DNA from: Ophiocordyceps camponoti-saundersi (nom. inval.)
Taxonomy: Eukaryota > Ascomycota > Sordariomycetes > Hypocreales > Ophiocordycipitaceae
Assembly (NCBI GenBank): GCA_003339415.1
Contig: PDHQ01000024.1
Location: 221,584-285,583 of the forward strand
Direction of reading: 5' to 3'
DNA: 64,000 nt
This document shows positions 21,734 through 31,699 of the stretch, one piece after another (the stretch's first letter is position 1; each line of letters opens with the position of its first letter). A model generated the notes under the pieces. That model saw only the letters and a list, made by a program, of their open reading frames with translations, had not been told where the DNA came from and searched no databases. The translations under genes were made by a program, and so were the position numbers.

Positions 21734-24607
21734 TCACAGTCTTGTCTGCTCGGGCCTCTTGATGTTGGGCGTGAGGTGGGGTGACGGGGCGGAAAGCGCC
21801 CTGACGATGTCTTGGTCCTGCTTCTCGGCAGTCCAGAAGACCTGTCTCGAGCGCCTCATGCGCCAACACCTCAGCTTGTTGCCGGACAGGAAGTAGAAGA
21901 CGCGTCTTCGTCTTCTGCTCCTGTGTCTGCCGGGATATCGACGACGACGACGACGGCTGGCGACATGCCGGTCGGTCGCGGTCGGGGCGGCAGTCGTTTC
22001 GGGGTCGGTGGTGGTGGTGGTGGTGGTGGTATCCTCTTCTCGTATGCGGCGGTAGACCTCTTGGGCTTCCGGCCTTCCGCCCGATACTTGTTCGAGGTAG
22101 GGACCGAAGGGTTTGGGGTTGAAGTCCCTCCACGACCAGGCTGTGGAGTTGTCTTCGTCGACGTGTGCTAGAGAGGATGGGTCGGAGAGGGTGTCGTCTT
22201 TGGCCCCGTTGCGGACGTGGCTTCGTACCATGTCCCTGTACGAGAACCAGGCGTCTAGGTGGACGACTAGCCTCCGCCTTTGACGGGACGGGTCGCGGAG
22301 GCGGACGGAGAAGTAGCGCAGTGGCCTGTGGGGGGGGGGACCGCCGTTGTAGATCCTGTGCAGGGGAATGTCCATCGTTCGCCAGCAGGCTGCTAGGGCT
22401 TCGTGGAGGGGCTGGTCTGGTCTGTAGCCTTGGCAGCGGGAGAGGATGGCCCATTCAGCTGCTGCGACGGCGGAGTTGGCGTGGACGACGGGACTGGACT
22501 TGATGTCCCTGGCCATTGGCTTGGAGAAGATGCGGGGTTTGTGGACTGTCCAGAAGGGGTCTTGGTGAAGGCCTTGAAAGATGTATTGCATCGTCTTGCG
22601 CGCTGATCTTCTTAGATTGCGCTCTAGGACGGCGTAGAAGAAGATGCAGCCGAGGGCGAAGGGGGCGCGGGACCTGCATGCGAGCGGGACGAGGATGCGG
22701 TACGTCTTGTCGTTGGGGAGGCAGTCGTGACGGTGCATTTGCGAGAGGTGGTGGAGGAGCTTGACCCAGTTCCTCTGCTGGGCGCACTGGTCGAGCACGA
22801 GGTTGAAGGTGCTGGTTTGGAGGGGGAAGCCTTTCAGCGGGGAGCTGTCGTCGTTTTCCTTGCCGTCGAGGAGCCTTTCGAACTTGACGAGGGCGTCTTT
22901 CCGGTTGAGGAGGAAGGCTTCTTTCAGCACGTTGTTGAGGGCTGGAGTCGTGAGCCAGTCCCTGCCGTAGCGGGCGGCTTGTGCGTTCAGGAAGCCGCCG
23001 AGGTCGCCTCCGGAGTCCTTGAGGAAGCTGTAGGCGTCGCGGTCCGCCCTGATGGCGGCTACGCAGCGGCGGATGGAGGGGGCGTCGAAGAAGCCGTAGC
23101 GGAACATGGACGACATCGCCAGGAGCTGTTCCTCGTCTCTCTGCAGTAGCTTGAGGAAGAGGAGCCAGGTGGTGGCATCCGGGTGGACCATGTGGTTCTG
23201 CATCTGATGGAGGAGGCCGTGGAAGCTGGCGACGTCGAACTTGTCTACGTAGCCGACCATCATGATGTTGAAGAGGTCTGTGTCGATGGGGAGACCTTTT
23301 GCCTGGGCTCTGAGGAAGAGCTGGTTGGCTTGGGAGCGGTGGCCGCCTCGGTAGATCATGTAGGTGAGCGCCGTCTTGAGGGACAGAGGGGTGACGAACG
23401 GCTGGGCTTTCGGGTCCTTGAAGGCTTTGAGGATGAGGCGCGTCTTGAATGCTTCGACGTCGATGAGTTTGCTGGCTGGCTTGGATTTATCGCGATAGAG
23501 GGAGGTGACGAGGTGGGATGGTATGCGGCTTCGGACGAGGGTGGTGATGTAGGATTCGAAGGAGGAGTCGCCTTCGGCCGTCCACGAGACGGGTTTGGGG
23601 ACGTCCTCGTATCGGGTATCGATCCAGATGGTCTCCGGAGGTTCTTTATGGATCCAGATTCTGTCGTCGTCGTTGGAGCGAAGCCAGATGGATGAGGAGG
23701 ACTCGTCATCATCGTGGTCCGGCTTGGGCCAGAGACAGCGCGTCTCGTAATCCGTAGCGGAGACGTGACCGAGATGATAGATGCGGACATCCTTGCAAGC
23801 GGAGAGGAGGTCGTCGGCAGCCTGAGCCAAGACATCGCGTCTACCGCGAATAACGACGGTAGTGCGATTCTGCTTCTCCACCACAGTAGAAGGATGATTG
23901 CTACTCTCGACAACAGCAATGATGCGATTGACGAGCAAAGTAGTGGAATCCATAACATCAATTTTCCCCGGAGGCTGCGGGAGATTCAAATCCGCCGTCC
24001 CCGGCAACACGATCCTCAGAGCAGACATGAGCGGCACGCCCGCGCCCGTCGGCGTAATATTCTCCAGCAGCCGCAGCGTCTTACGCCAGTTCGGAGCGCG
24101 GAAGCCCAAGCCTCGGAGGGCGACGACGTTGAAGCCTACCTGGACGCGGGCGGCTTTTGTCCTTTGTAGGTGGCTGATGGCTGTGCCGCGACGGGTTGGG
24201 TAGCGGCGTGGGGAGGGGATGTAGGGACATTTGAGGAGGGTGCGTTGGACGGCTGCTTGGATGTTTGCTGTGTCGGCGGCGAAGGCGTCTCGGATGCGGC
24301 TGTTGTCGCGCTTGCGGATTTGTCTTTTGCCGAGTGGCCTCGATGATGATGATGATGATGTTGTTGTTGGTGATGTTTTTGCGGCCAGCCAGCTGCGCCG
24401 CGGTGGTTGTTGTTGTGGTGATGGTTGTGGTGGTTGTGGTGGTTGTGGTGGTGGTGGTGGTGGTGGTGGTGGTGGAGGAGGAGGAGGAGGAGGAGGAGGA
24501 GGAGGAGGAGGAGGAGGAGGAGGAGGAGGAGAAACCCTCAGAGTCGGGGATCGGACTGATGAAGATGACTTCCACCATCTTGATCCGATTCTTGACGGAT
24601 TGATCAT
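21734..24607 (-). CDS. Mitochondrial pentatricopeptide-repeat-like protein
   Basis: A single open frame of 957 codons. The N-terminus (MINPSRIGSRWWKSSSSVRSPTLR) is basic, Ser-rich and lacks acidic residues, as in a mitochondrial presequence. It is followed by a long uninterrupted run of prolines encoded by a CCT/CCA microsatellite, and then a Gln/Ser-rich linker. Residues about 170-330 form a domain I do not recognise (VQVGFNVVALRGLGFRAPNW, VVIRGRRDVLAQAADDLL). The centre has helical pairs of PPR type: ANQLFLRAQAKGLPIDTDLF, NIMMVGYVDKFDVASFHGLL and FNLVLDQCAQQRNWVKLLHH with LPNDKTYRILVPLA. PPR proteins bind organellar RNA and act in expression of mitochondrial transcripts, so that role is inferred. 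The exact orthologue is not assigned. The proline run makes the N-terminal length uncertain. Confidence 0.65.
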   Translation of the reverse strand: MINPSRIGSRWWKSSSSVRSPTLRVSPPPPPPPPPPPPPPPPPPPPPPPPPPPPQPPQPPQPSPQQQPPRRSWLAAKTSPTTTSSSSSSRPLGKRQIRKRDNSRIRDAFAADTANIQAAVQRTLLKCPYIPSPRRYPTRRGTAISHLQRTKAARVQVGFNVVALRGLGFRAPNWRKTLRLLENITPTGAGVPLMSALRIVLPGTADLNLPQPPGKIDVMDSTTLLVNRIIAVVESSNHPSTVVEKQNRTTVVIRGRRDVLAQAADDLLSACKDVRIYHLGHVSATDYETRCLWPKPDHDDDESSSSIWLRSNDDDRIWIHKEPPETIWIDTRYEDVPKPVSWTAEGDSSFESYITTLVRSRIPSHLVTSLYRDKSKPASKLIDVEAFKTRLILKAFKDPKAQPFVTPLSLKTALTYMIYRGGHRSQANQLFLRAQAKGLPIDTDLFNIMMVGYVDKFDVASFHGLLHQMQNHMVHPDATTWLLFLKLLQRDEEQLLAMSSMFRYGFFDAPSIRRCVAAIRADRDAYSFLKDSGGDLGGFLNAQAARYGRDWLTTPALNNVLKEAFLLNRKDALVKFERLLDGKENDDSSPLKGFPLQTSTFNLVLDQCAQQRNWVKLLHHLSQMHRHDCLPNDKTYRILVPLACRSRAPFALGCIFFYAVLERNLRRSARKTMQYIFQGLHQDPFWTVHKPRIFSKPMARDIKSSPVVHANSAVAAAEWAILSRCQGYRPDQPLHEALAACWRTMDIPLHRIYNGGPPPHRPLRYFSVRLRDPSRQRRRLVVHLDAWFSYRDMVRSHVRNGAKDDTLSDPSSLAHVDEDNSTAWSWRDFNPKPFGPYLEQVSGGRPEAQEVYRRIREEDTTTTTTTTDPETTAAPTATDRHVASRRRRRRYPGRHRSRRRRRVFYFLSGNKLRCWRMRRSRQVFWTAEKQDQDIVRALSAPSPHLTPNIKRPEQTRL
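24403..24531. repeat. GGT/GGA trinucleotide tract inside the PPR-like coding region
   Basis: On the plus strand a GGT/TGT array passes into a pure GGA array. On the coding (minus) strand the pure part reads as proline codons and stays in frame. Confidence 0.85.
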
Positions 24608-25055
24608 CGGCTGCGCATCGTTGATGGCATTATGGCGTGGGAGGAGGAGGTTGCTTGTAATAGGGGGTGGGGGTTTTTTTTTTCCTCCATCTCTCTCTTA
24701 TATCGCTGTGCTTTCGTAAGCATGTCGTTCACGAAGGAGAGGGTCACGTGATCCGATATCACGACCATCTCTTACTCCTGAGTCTCTTCCGTGCTCGTCT
24801 CTCGGAGTGAAGATGAACGGATGAGATGGAAATAACCAGAGGAATGCAGACGCCATCTTCATCATGTCGCTCCTCGTTGCTGCTGACTGTCGATGACCTT
24901 GTTATCCCCTCACCCCCTTTGCTAGATACCTACCCAGTCACACGGACGTATACATAAGTCGGGACTGCATATCATACCGGAGTCGTTGGTGGGTGGGAAT
25001 GAACATATCCGTACTTACATAGAGCTGACTGACTACCTACCTACTTACCTACACT
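24608..25055. other. Intergenic
   Basis: This is the promoter of the PPR-like gene and the 3' flank of the terpene-synthase-like gene, both on the minus strand. Short CCTACC/TTACC repeats lie near 25030-25055. No other feature was seen. Confidence 0.5.
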
Positions 25056-26121
25056 TTACCAGCGTTTATAATCTTCTAGCCTCCTCAGAAGAAGCGTCGA
25101 CATAGGAAAGCGAAGCCCCTTAAGACGCTCACGATATCTATCCATCAAAAGGACAAAATGAAAGCCCGAAGTCGCAAAGCGCCTCAGATGATGACCACCA
25201 GGCAAGGCATCAAGCATCTCGATGCACCTCACGTACACCCAACGCAACTCACGCTGAAGCCTTCCCCTATCATCACCAGCCACCGACTCGGTCTCCTCCC
25301 CCTTGAGGACACCCAGCGATTCCTTGGCGATATCCATAGAAAGCGCATTACAGACGGAAGCCATCTCGACGGCGACGTCGACGACGCCCATCGATTCGAC
25401 GCCAGCCGAGGCCATGACGGCGACGGCGCAACCGTGAGTATTGGCAGTCGTGGCTCTGAACTGGGTCATGAGCGCGGTGTCGGAGAGAAGCAGTTGGCGG
25501 AGTCGAGCATCGGCCTTTTCGAAATATTGAAAGACGTATTGGCGAAGGAGGCATTGGTCCATGAATTCGATATCCTCGGCTGCCACCTTCTCCGCTCGCA
25601 GGCCTTGCAGGAGGTCTGAACGAGAGTGGCCGAGGAAGCGAAAAGAATCGTCGACGAGGTCTTTTGGGGGGGATCATGATGTCGTCGCATATGGCCGCGA
25701 AGGCGACGTACATGACTTTCCACTTGTGATCGTCCGGGCTTCCGACCCAGTTAACCCACCACTGCAAGGCGTCACGCATGATGTATAGGATCGCTTCCTC
25801 GATGGACGAATCGTCCTTTCCGGTGTGAAGTGAGTAGTCGTTTGGATGAGGGCCGGTCATGGTTGTGACCAGCTCGTCCATGAATTGGCAAAGATGCCGG
25901 ACTCTTCCACACGTGCAAGGGGGTACCGAGGTGGTGCCCATGGAAGCGAAAAGGGGCATCGTTTCTTCGTTGACTTCCACCCCGTAGGCTTTGCTGTCGC
26001 TCCTCGCTCTTGATGGCTTCAGGTGACAGCAGTGGGTGTTGAAACGGAGGGGGGCCGATGCTTGGATATAACCGTCTCCGAAGTATGACTTTACAGTCTG
26101 CCAGATGTCTTTTGTCTCCAT
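25056..26121 (-). pseudogene. Terpene-synthase-like gene (trichodiene-synthase-type fold), interrupted by a frameshift
   Basis: Two overlapping minus-strand frames together make about 354 residues, near the length of TRI5-type cyclases. The first frame runs from the ATG at 26121 to about 25670 and the second from about 25665 to the stop at 25056. They meet at a run of seven C (coding strand, about 25667-25673), where the first frame is lost. No intron signals fit there, so it is either a real one-base indel or a homopolymer sequencing error. Helices resemble class I terpene synthases: a QWWVNWVG helix, then YVAFAAICDDIM (aspartate motif without an acid at +4), a distal N/S/E-like segment (CNALSMDIAKE, irregular spacing) and a C-terminal MDRYRE like the conserved Arg-Tyr pair. 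Spacing between these motifs matches TRI5-type proteins. Similarity is remote, so product and activity are unknown. No other biosynthetic cluster gene adjoins it. Confidence 0.5.
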
Positions 26122-26826
26122 CTTGATGGGCAGGAGTCGAAGGTGATGTTGAGAAAGCTTGTCTTGCCCTCCCCTCAACTGCTCCGGTCGGGGCTCTCCT
26201 GTCATACATATAGATATGAAAGGGATCAAGATATACACCTCGGCCGTCTTTTCCTTTCCTGTGACATCTGCTGCTATAGACGGTGAATCATACGATGCCC
26301 GTAGCCCTTACTATCTTGATCCAATCTTTGAAAGGTGATACACACATGCATACACAACTACCTACACACACCTACGGTCATCATGTGCCCAATCCGTCGT
26401 CGCGTACCGCCTTCTACGACCCTCGAACCTCGTCTTTGTCACCATCGCCGCCTTGGCTATCGCCTCGCCCTCGTCGGTGCTACGTTGCCGCTTTCGTGGC
26501 ACTTCTTCTCTTTCTGCTCCTGCAAACCGTCACCGTGACTTTGGCAGCCTCGACGTGCTGTGTACAACTCTCATACAGCCCTGAACAGGTAGTCATGACA
26601 GTCTCGATACCGTTGCCAGTGTATATTTTATTTTATACCTCTAGATCGATCTATCAAACCCTGTATACACAACTCTAGATCGATCTATTATATCCCGATT
26701 CAATTACTCCCTCGCTTTTAAACGATTCATGATGCTTCAGAATACTCATAAACCAGTCTCTTCCCCAAAGTCTCACAAACTCGTTTCCAAACGGGGTGTT
26801 TCTCTTTTTTTTTTTCGTTGCCAAGC
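26122..26826. other. Intergenic
   Basis: This is the promoter of the terpene-synthase-like gene and the 3' flank of the glycine-rich protein gene. An AGATCGATCTAT motif occurs twice (about 26643-26654 and 26676-26687). Plus-strand frames here have no recognisable content. Confidence 0.5.
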
Positions 26827-27386
26827 TCAGTAATGCTTAAGTGCTAAACAAGCATGTTCAGTAACGAGACTCGACTGACGTAGACTTGCTTCACACCTCT
26901 GCTCTCACCTTTGCCACGAGGGAGGACGACGGCGGTATCTCTCTGCTCTACCGGGGCTAAATACCATGATGAAATTCTCGTCAGATTCCCCTTCAAGAGT
27001 TTTCAAGTTGGGAGTTTCGCTTCGCAAAAGGAAAAAAAAAGGGGGAAAATCATCTCACCTTTAGCACCATCATCAGCCACACGAGCGAATCCCCCGAAAC
27101 CACCACCTCCGAATCCCCGTCCGCCGCCGAAGCCACCACCGCCAAAGCCCCGTCCACCGCCGAAGCCACCGCCGCCGCCGCCGAAACCGCCGAAGCCACC
27201 AGCGCCGAAAGCTTCAGCCTCGACGTCTCCGGACTCGGCTTCGCTTGCGGGGGCGGCTGCTGATGCTGCTGAGTCTTGGTGTGCTTCGCGTCTGGTGAGC
27301 TCTGGTTTGCCTTTGCTTGTCGTGGTGGTTGGTGCGGCGAGGCTGAGGGTGGCGAAGAGGAGGGAGAGGATGGTTGTTGTCTTCAT
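26827..27386 (-). CDS. Small secreted glycine-rich protein
   Basis: The first exon (27386-27059) starts with a clear signal peptide, MKTTTILSLLFATLSLAAP. A Kex2-like LTRRE site comes next, then an Ala/Glu-rich stretch and a Gly/Phe/Arg repeat region made of GFGGG and GRGF units. Read straight through, the frame ends after 127 codons at 27003. However, GTGAGA donors after AAAG at 27058 and 26908, with TTTAG acceptors at 26957 and 26844 and CTGA branch sites, suggest two further small exons (26956-26909, 26843-26827). That model gives about 130 residues ending GKALKHY. The 3' part is therefore uncertain. A TATAAATA box lies about 140 nt upstream. Function is unknown; wall-associated glycine-rich proteins and effector-like proteins look similar. 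There are no cysteines in the mature region. Confidence 0.55.
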
Positions 27387-29264
27387 TGTGACTGAGTGTG
27401 AAGGATTGATGGATGGTGATGTTTTCTTTGTATGAGGAGAGGTGTGTTTTTGTAAGAGTGAGAGAGAAGAGGGATGTGATGGATGAATGATGGCAGCAGT
27501 AGAAGAGAGAGCTTCTACCCCTCATATTTATATCAACTCCAAAGGGTTGTTCCTCCCTATAGTTCCCATCCAGCTGTAGTTTTCCATCTCTTCCTCACCT
27601 GAAACCAACAGTAACCGACAAGTAAGGGGGAAGCTTATTATCCCGACTTTTCTCTACGGCAAAAAAAAAGTGCTATTACACTCGCTCTCCCCCTTTTCGG
27701 AACATCGGCATCAGAGATTCGAAAGAAGTTTTTCATCTTAGTCAGTGAAACCCAGTTTTCATGACTCGACAACTGATCGGCTGTTGTATGTATGGATTTT
27801 CTTCATAACCGAGAGCGCGGCTGATGAAATACACACACACACACACAGCTGGGGATGAAATGCAAGTCTGGGAAGGCGAGGTTTCAGCAGAGGAAAAAAG
27901 ACGTGATTGTGGAGGGGCTTTTCTGTCTGATTCTGCAACCGAGAGAAGGGTATGAAACCTGTAGTTTCCTGTGATTCTGACAACTCGACACGGAAGAGTA
28001 AGATATTCTCATGACATCGTTTTTTTTTTCTCTTCATCTCTCCAAGTTCATCAGATATTCCTCTTATCAACCCTACGTTAACGTTACCCAGCAGCCAGTG
28101 ACGAAACCACCAACCAAAAGTCCACGACCCGAAACGATCAACACACGTCTCCCATAACGACGATGAACTCAAAAAAGCAAATGATCAGCGTGCTAAAACA
28201 GAAAAAAAAAGAGCATCACGCATAATGCCGAACGGAACAGGCCTCAAAAGCCGGAACTCGAATTTCCGCCTTTTGCTTTTCTTTCTTTCTTTCTCTGTTT
28301 TCCTTTCTGCAACGATTGATTTGCGTTTACGAATACATGCAGATAGAGAAGATCTTCTCAGCAAAAGGGGGGAGAAAAAAAGAAAGCACATAGGTTTGTA
28401 CATTGTTGTCATCGTCTGTTACGGAATCAACGTGTTACAGTTTATATGTATGAAGCAAAAAGGGGGGGGGGGGGGGGGGAAAGAAAAAAACAAGAACAAG
28501 GCATGAGAGAAAAAGGGGGTCAAAAGCCGATGACTGACTAGATTTCACCTTGAGAAAACCTATGCTTGCATATGTATGTATGTATGTATGTATGTACGCA
28601 GCATACATACAAGCATGCACAACCCATATCTACAGGACGGTTTAAACCCCCCCCTTGTCTCTGGGCCGCATCTAGCCCGCCAACTCTCCACCCACATTGC
28701 AACATACATACATACCCGAGTAAGGCGGTGCAAGATTCATTCCAATCAATCTGATCTGAGACTCTTTTCGGGGCAAAGGAAAGAATAGGTAGGCACGTGT
28801 CAGTAACACTGACACCCTCCAACGTCCGTTGCAACGGGACGGATGAGGAAAAGCCTACATAGATATACATACATATGCAACTCTCACATGGCTATGTATG
28901 TACGCACTTACAGAAGAGAGACAGAGGGCAGTGTAACCTCTTAATACAGAGACGGATGGATGAAAACAAGACTCTTCTCTACAGATACATACATACACAC
29001 ATACACACACACATGCATCTATCCATACATGCAATGCATACCTCAACCGAATATCTCGAGCCTCTGCTTCACATGGCTCACAACTTGATATATACACATG
29101 GCAAACTACGTCCAAGTTGAGATGAATAGCTATGTATGTACAGTAACAACATCTCAACGGCCGTCTGGGGGAATATCGAAGCATCAAATAACAAAAAAAG
29201 ACACGACACAAAACACACCAGCTTTCCCCCCTTTCCATTCCCGACTCTAGAACAAAATCCAACC
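27387..29264. other. Intergenic (1.9 kb) with TATG microsatellites and a G run
   Basis: Contents: the promoter of the glycine-rich gene, an ACAC tract at about 27830-27846, a run of G at about 28462-28479, a TATG array at about 28571-28597 facing CATACATAC copies, and the 3' flank of the permease gene. No exon was supported. Confidence 0.5.
27525..27532 (-). promoter_or_regulatory. TATA box of the glycine-rich protein gene
   Basis: TATAAATA on the minus strand, about 140 nt upstream of the start codon. TATA elements are typical of regulated fungal genes for small secreted proteins. Confidence 0.5.
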
Positions 29265-31190
29265 CTAAAAGAGCCAAGCGACATATCTGTGATAGAACCT
29301 AGCCCAACCCGTCGACGCAGCCCTCTCCTCGGCCTGTTTCTCGAGAAAGTCCTTCTCCTCGGCGTCGATGTGATCCTTGCCCGTAAAGAAGTCGACGTCG
29401 GCCGGCCTGATGCCGCGGCTCTTAGTCACAATCATGTGTCCGAACAGGAGGGCGAGGTAGACCGGGATGCCGATGTAGCCGGTGATAAAGTCCTTGAACT
29501 GAAAGCCGCCGTCTCCGTGCCGAATAAAGACGGTGAAGTTCTTGGTGAGCGTGATGAGGATGCAGAAGAAGAGCGCCCCGTACGAGCCCCAGAGCCCCTG
29601 CGGCGCCACGTACGGCATCGCGCTGTCCGGAATGCTCTGCACGCGACGGGCCCTCAGGAAGGAGATGTAGGCGACGAGGAGCGAGCACCAGACGAGCAAG
29701 CCGAAGACGGTCGTGACGTTGACAAAGTAGTTGAAGATCTCCCTGCTGTCGTCGGAAACGACCAAGAAGGCGAGACAAGCGAAGAGGGTGCATGTTATCA
29801 ACGCAGGATAGGGAACGCCCCTAGAATCAACGCGCTTGAAGATGGCGGGAGCTGCCCCATCGCTGGCCAAGCCATAAAGCGTACGGCTCCCGATGTAAAG
29901 ATCCGAGTTGGCTGCCGAGAAGACGAAGATGCAGATGCAAGCGTTGATGATGTGCGGCAGAACCTTGACGCCAGCAAGCTCAGCAGCCACGACGAAAGGC
30001 GAGGCCGAAGCCGAAGACGAGCCCGACTTGGCGGCAAAAGCGAGCTTCTCCGAGTTATAAGGCACCAGTAGGCCGACAAGCAGAACGCTGAGACAGTAAA
30101 AGACGAGGATGCGATAAAAGGTGAGCTTGATAGCCTTGGGGACAGACCGTCTCGGATTCTGGGCCTCGGCAGCCGTAACGGCACAGAGCTCGACACCGAG
30201 GTAGGCGAAAGTAGCGAGCGTCATGACGGACCAGAAGCCGACCCATTGTCCCACGGCCCCCGGAGCGTAAAGACGGGCGAAGGCGCCGGGATTAGTCCAG
30301 TAGCGGAAACCGGGCCTGTCGCCGGTAGGACCGCCACCGCAGGCGAGGATGAGGGAAAAGAGGATGATGCCGAGAACGACAATGACCTTGAATGAAGACA
30401 GCCAGAACTCAAACTCTCCAAAGAAGGTGATGCCTCCGAAGTAGTTGATGCAGAAGATGGCTACTAGGAAGATGGCTACCAGGACGCCCGGGTTGAGTCT
30501 TTCTCTGGGAACCCAGAATTGGAAGACGAGAGAGGCTGCCGTTAATCTTTTCTCCAGGCCATCGAGTCAGACTTTGATGTGATGTGAAGTTGAGTTAAGA
30601 AGGAGGGGAGTGGTGAGAGACGGGGACTCAACTGGTTGGGGGTGACGATGAGATATTTCATCAGATATCTACGTATATAACCGAATTCGTCTCGTTAGAG
30701 GATCCGACCTCCAAAAAGGAAGCATGAAAAGGGCAAAAAAAGAGAGAGAAACTCACGACCAGCCAAGAGCAAATCCAAGCGAAGGATGACAATATCTCGA
30801 AGCATACCCCGTAAACCCCGAACTAAGCGGCAACCAAGCAGCCATCTCCCCAATGCCGGCGAGAACAATGAAGACGATGAGGCCAACAAACGTAAAAGCA
30901 ATGAAAAGCGACCCCGGCCCAGCCTGAGCAAGGCCCTTTCCCGTCCCGACGATGAGCCCCGTGCCGAGAGCGCCGCCTATAGCCAGCATGGTGATGTGTC
31001 GCGCGCGCAGGCCACGATGCAGTGACGTCTCGGGCGAGGTCTCGACGCCGACGTGAGCGAGGCCATTGTCGTTGTCGTCGTCATCGTTGTGGTGGTGATG
31101 GTGGGGGTGGTAATTGTCGTGATGGTGAAGATGGTGTTGGCTCTTTTCTGCCTCTAGATCTGGGCTTTTGGTGGAGTGGATGTCGCTCAT
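29265..31190 (-). CDS. Amino-acid permease (APC superfamily, fungal YAT family)
   Basis: Three exons on the minus strand, 31190-30757, 30668-30633 and 30546-29265, give about 583 residues and about twelve predicted membrane helices. The middle exon is only 36 nt and encodes the YLMKYLIVTPNQ segment, which fits the family between helices 3 and 4. Its frames join exactly on both sides. The first helix carries the transporter motif MLAIGGALGTGLIVGTGKGL, preceded by a His/Asp-rich cytosolic N-terminus with a HHHHHNDDDDNDN tract. Later motifs include WSVMTLATFAYLGVELCAVTAAEAQNP and AANSDLYIGSRTLYGLASDG. The C-terminal tail contains DVDFFTGKDHIDAEE, typical of YAT permeases regulated by endocytosis. 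It probably imports amino acids by proton symport at the plasma membrane; the substrate is not predictable. Confidence 0.92.
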
Positions 31191-31350
31191 CGTGTGACCC
31201 TTTTTTTGGACGATGATGGTGATGATGATGATGACGAAGGAAGTATGTAGAGAAGAGCAAGGGAAGGTAGATGAAAGGAAGAAAGGAAGGAAAGAAGGAA
31301 GGAAGGAAGCAATTTTTGTACCTGCCTAGTCTAATTCCTAACCAGGGTCT

Positions 31351-31389
<39 letters not shown>

Positions 31390-31663
31390 GTAACTACCTA
31401 CCTACCTACCTACCTAGCACCTTCCCACCTCCTACACAAGCTCAGCCCGTGATGCATACATGGTACAGATAGATGCAGCTGCACATGGCATGTAAGACGG
31501 CGACGTCCGATAAGCACACCCACCCACCCAACTGGATACCTACCCAGGTATAAGTATCTACAGCCTGTTTCCAAGGCATGAGATACTTGAAAAGGAAGCT
31601 GAAGAGAAAAAGAAGCGAAGACGAGGAGATACCTGATTTGTCTCACTCCGCCGCCTCTCTCTG

Positions 31664-31699
<36 letters not shown>

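Noticed and set aside
25348..26238. A 296-codon intact gene ending in Arg-rich sequence
   Set aside because: After the C7 run the frame encodes only biased Arg/Pro sequence, whereas the overlapping frame continues the same fold; a frameshift explains it better.
26283..26678. 131-codon plus-strand open frame with a hydrophobic stretch
   Set aside because: The hydrophobic part comes from a CTTTCTGCTCC-rich tract. No splice partner or domain was found, and the ends are repeats.
29136..30071. 311-codon plus-strand open frame
   Set aside because: It is antisense to the permease and made of charged residues reflecting the reverse complement of membrane helices.
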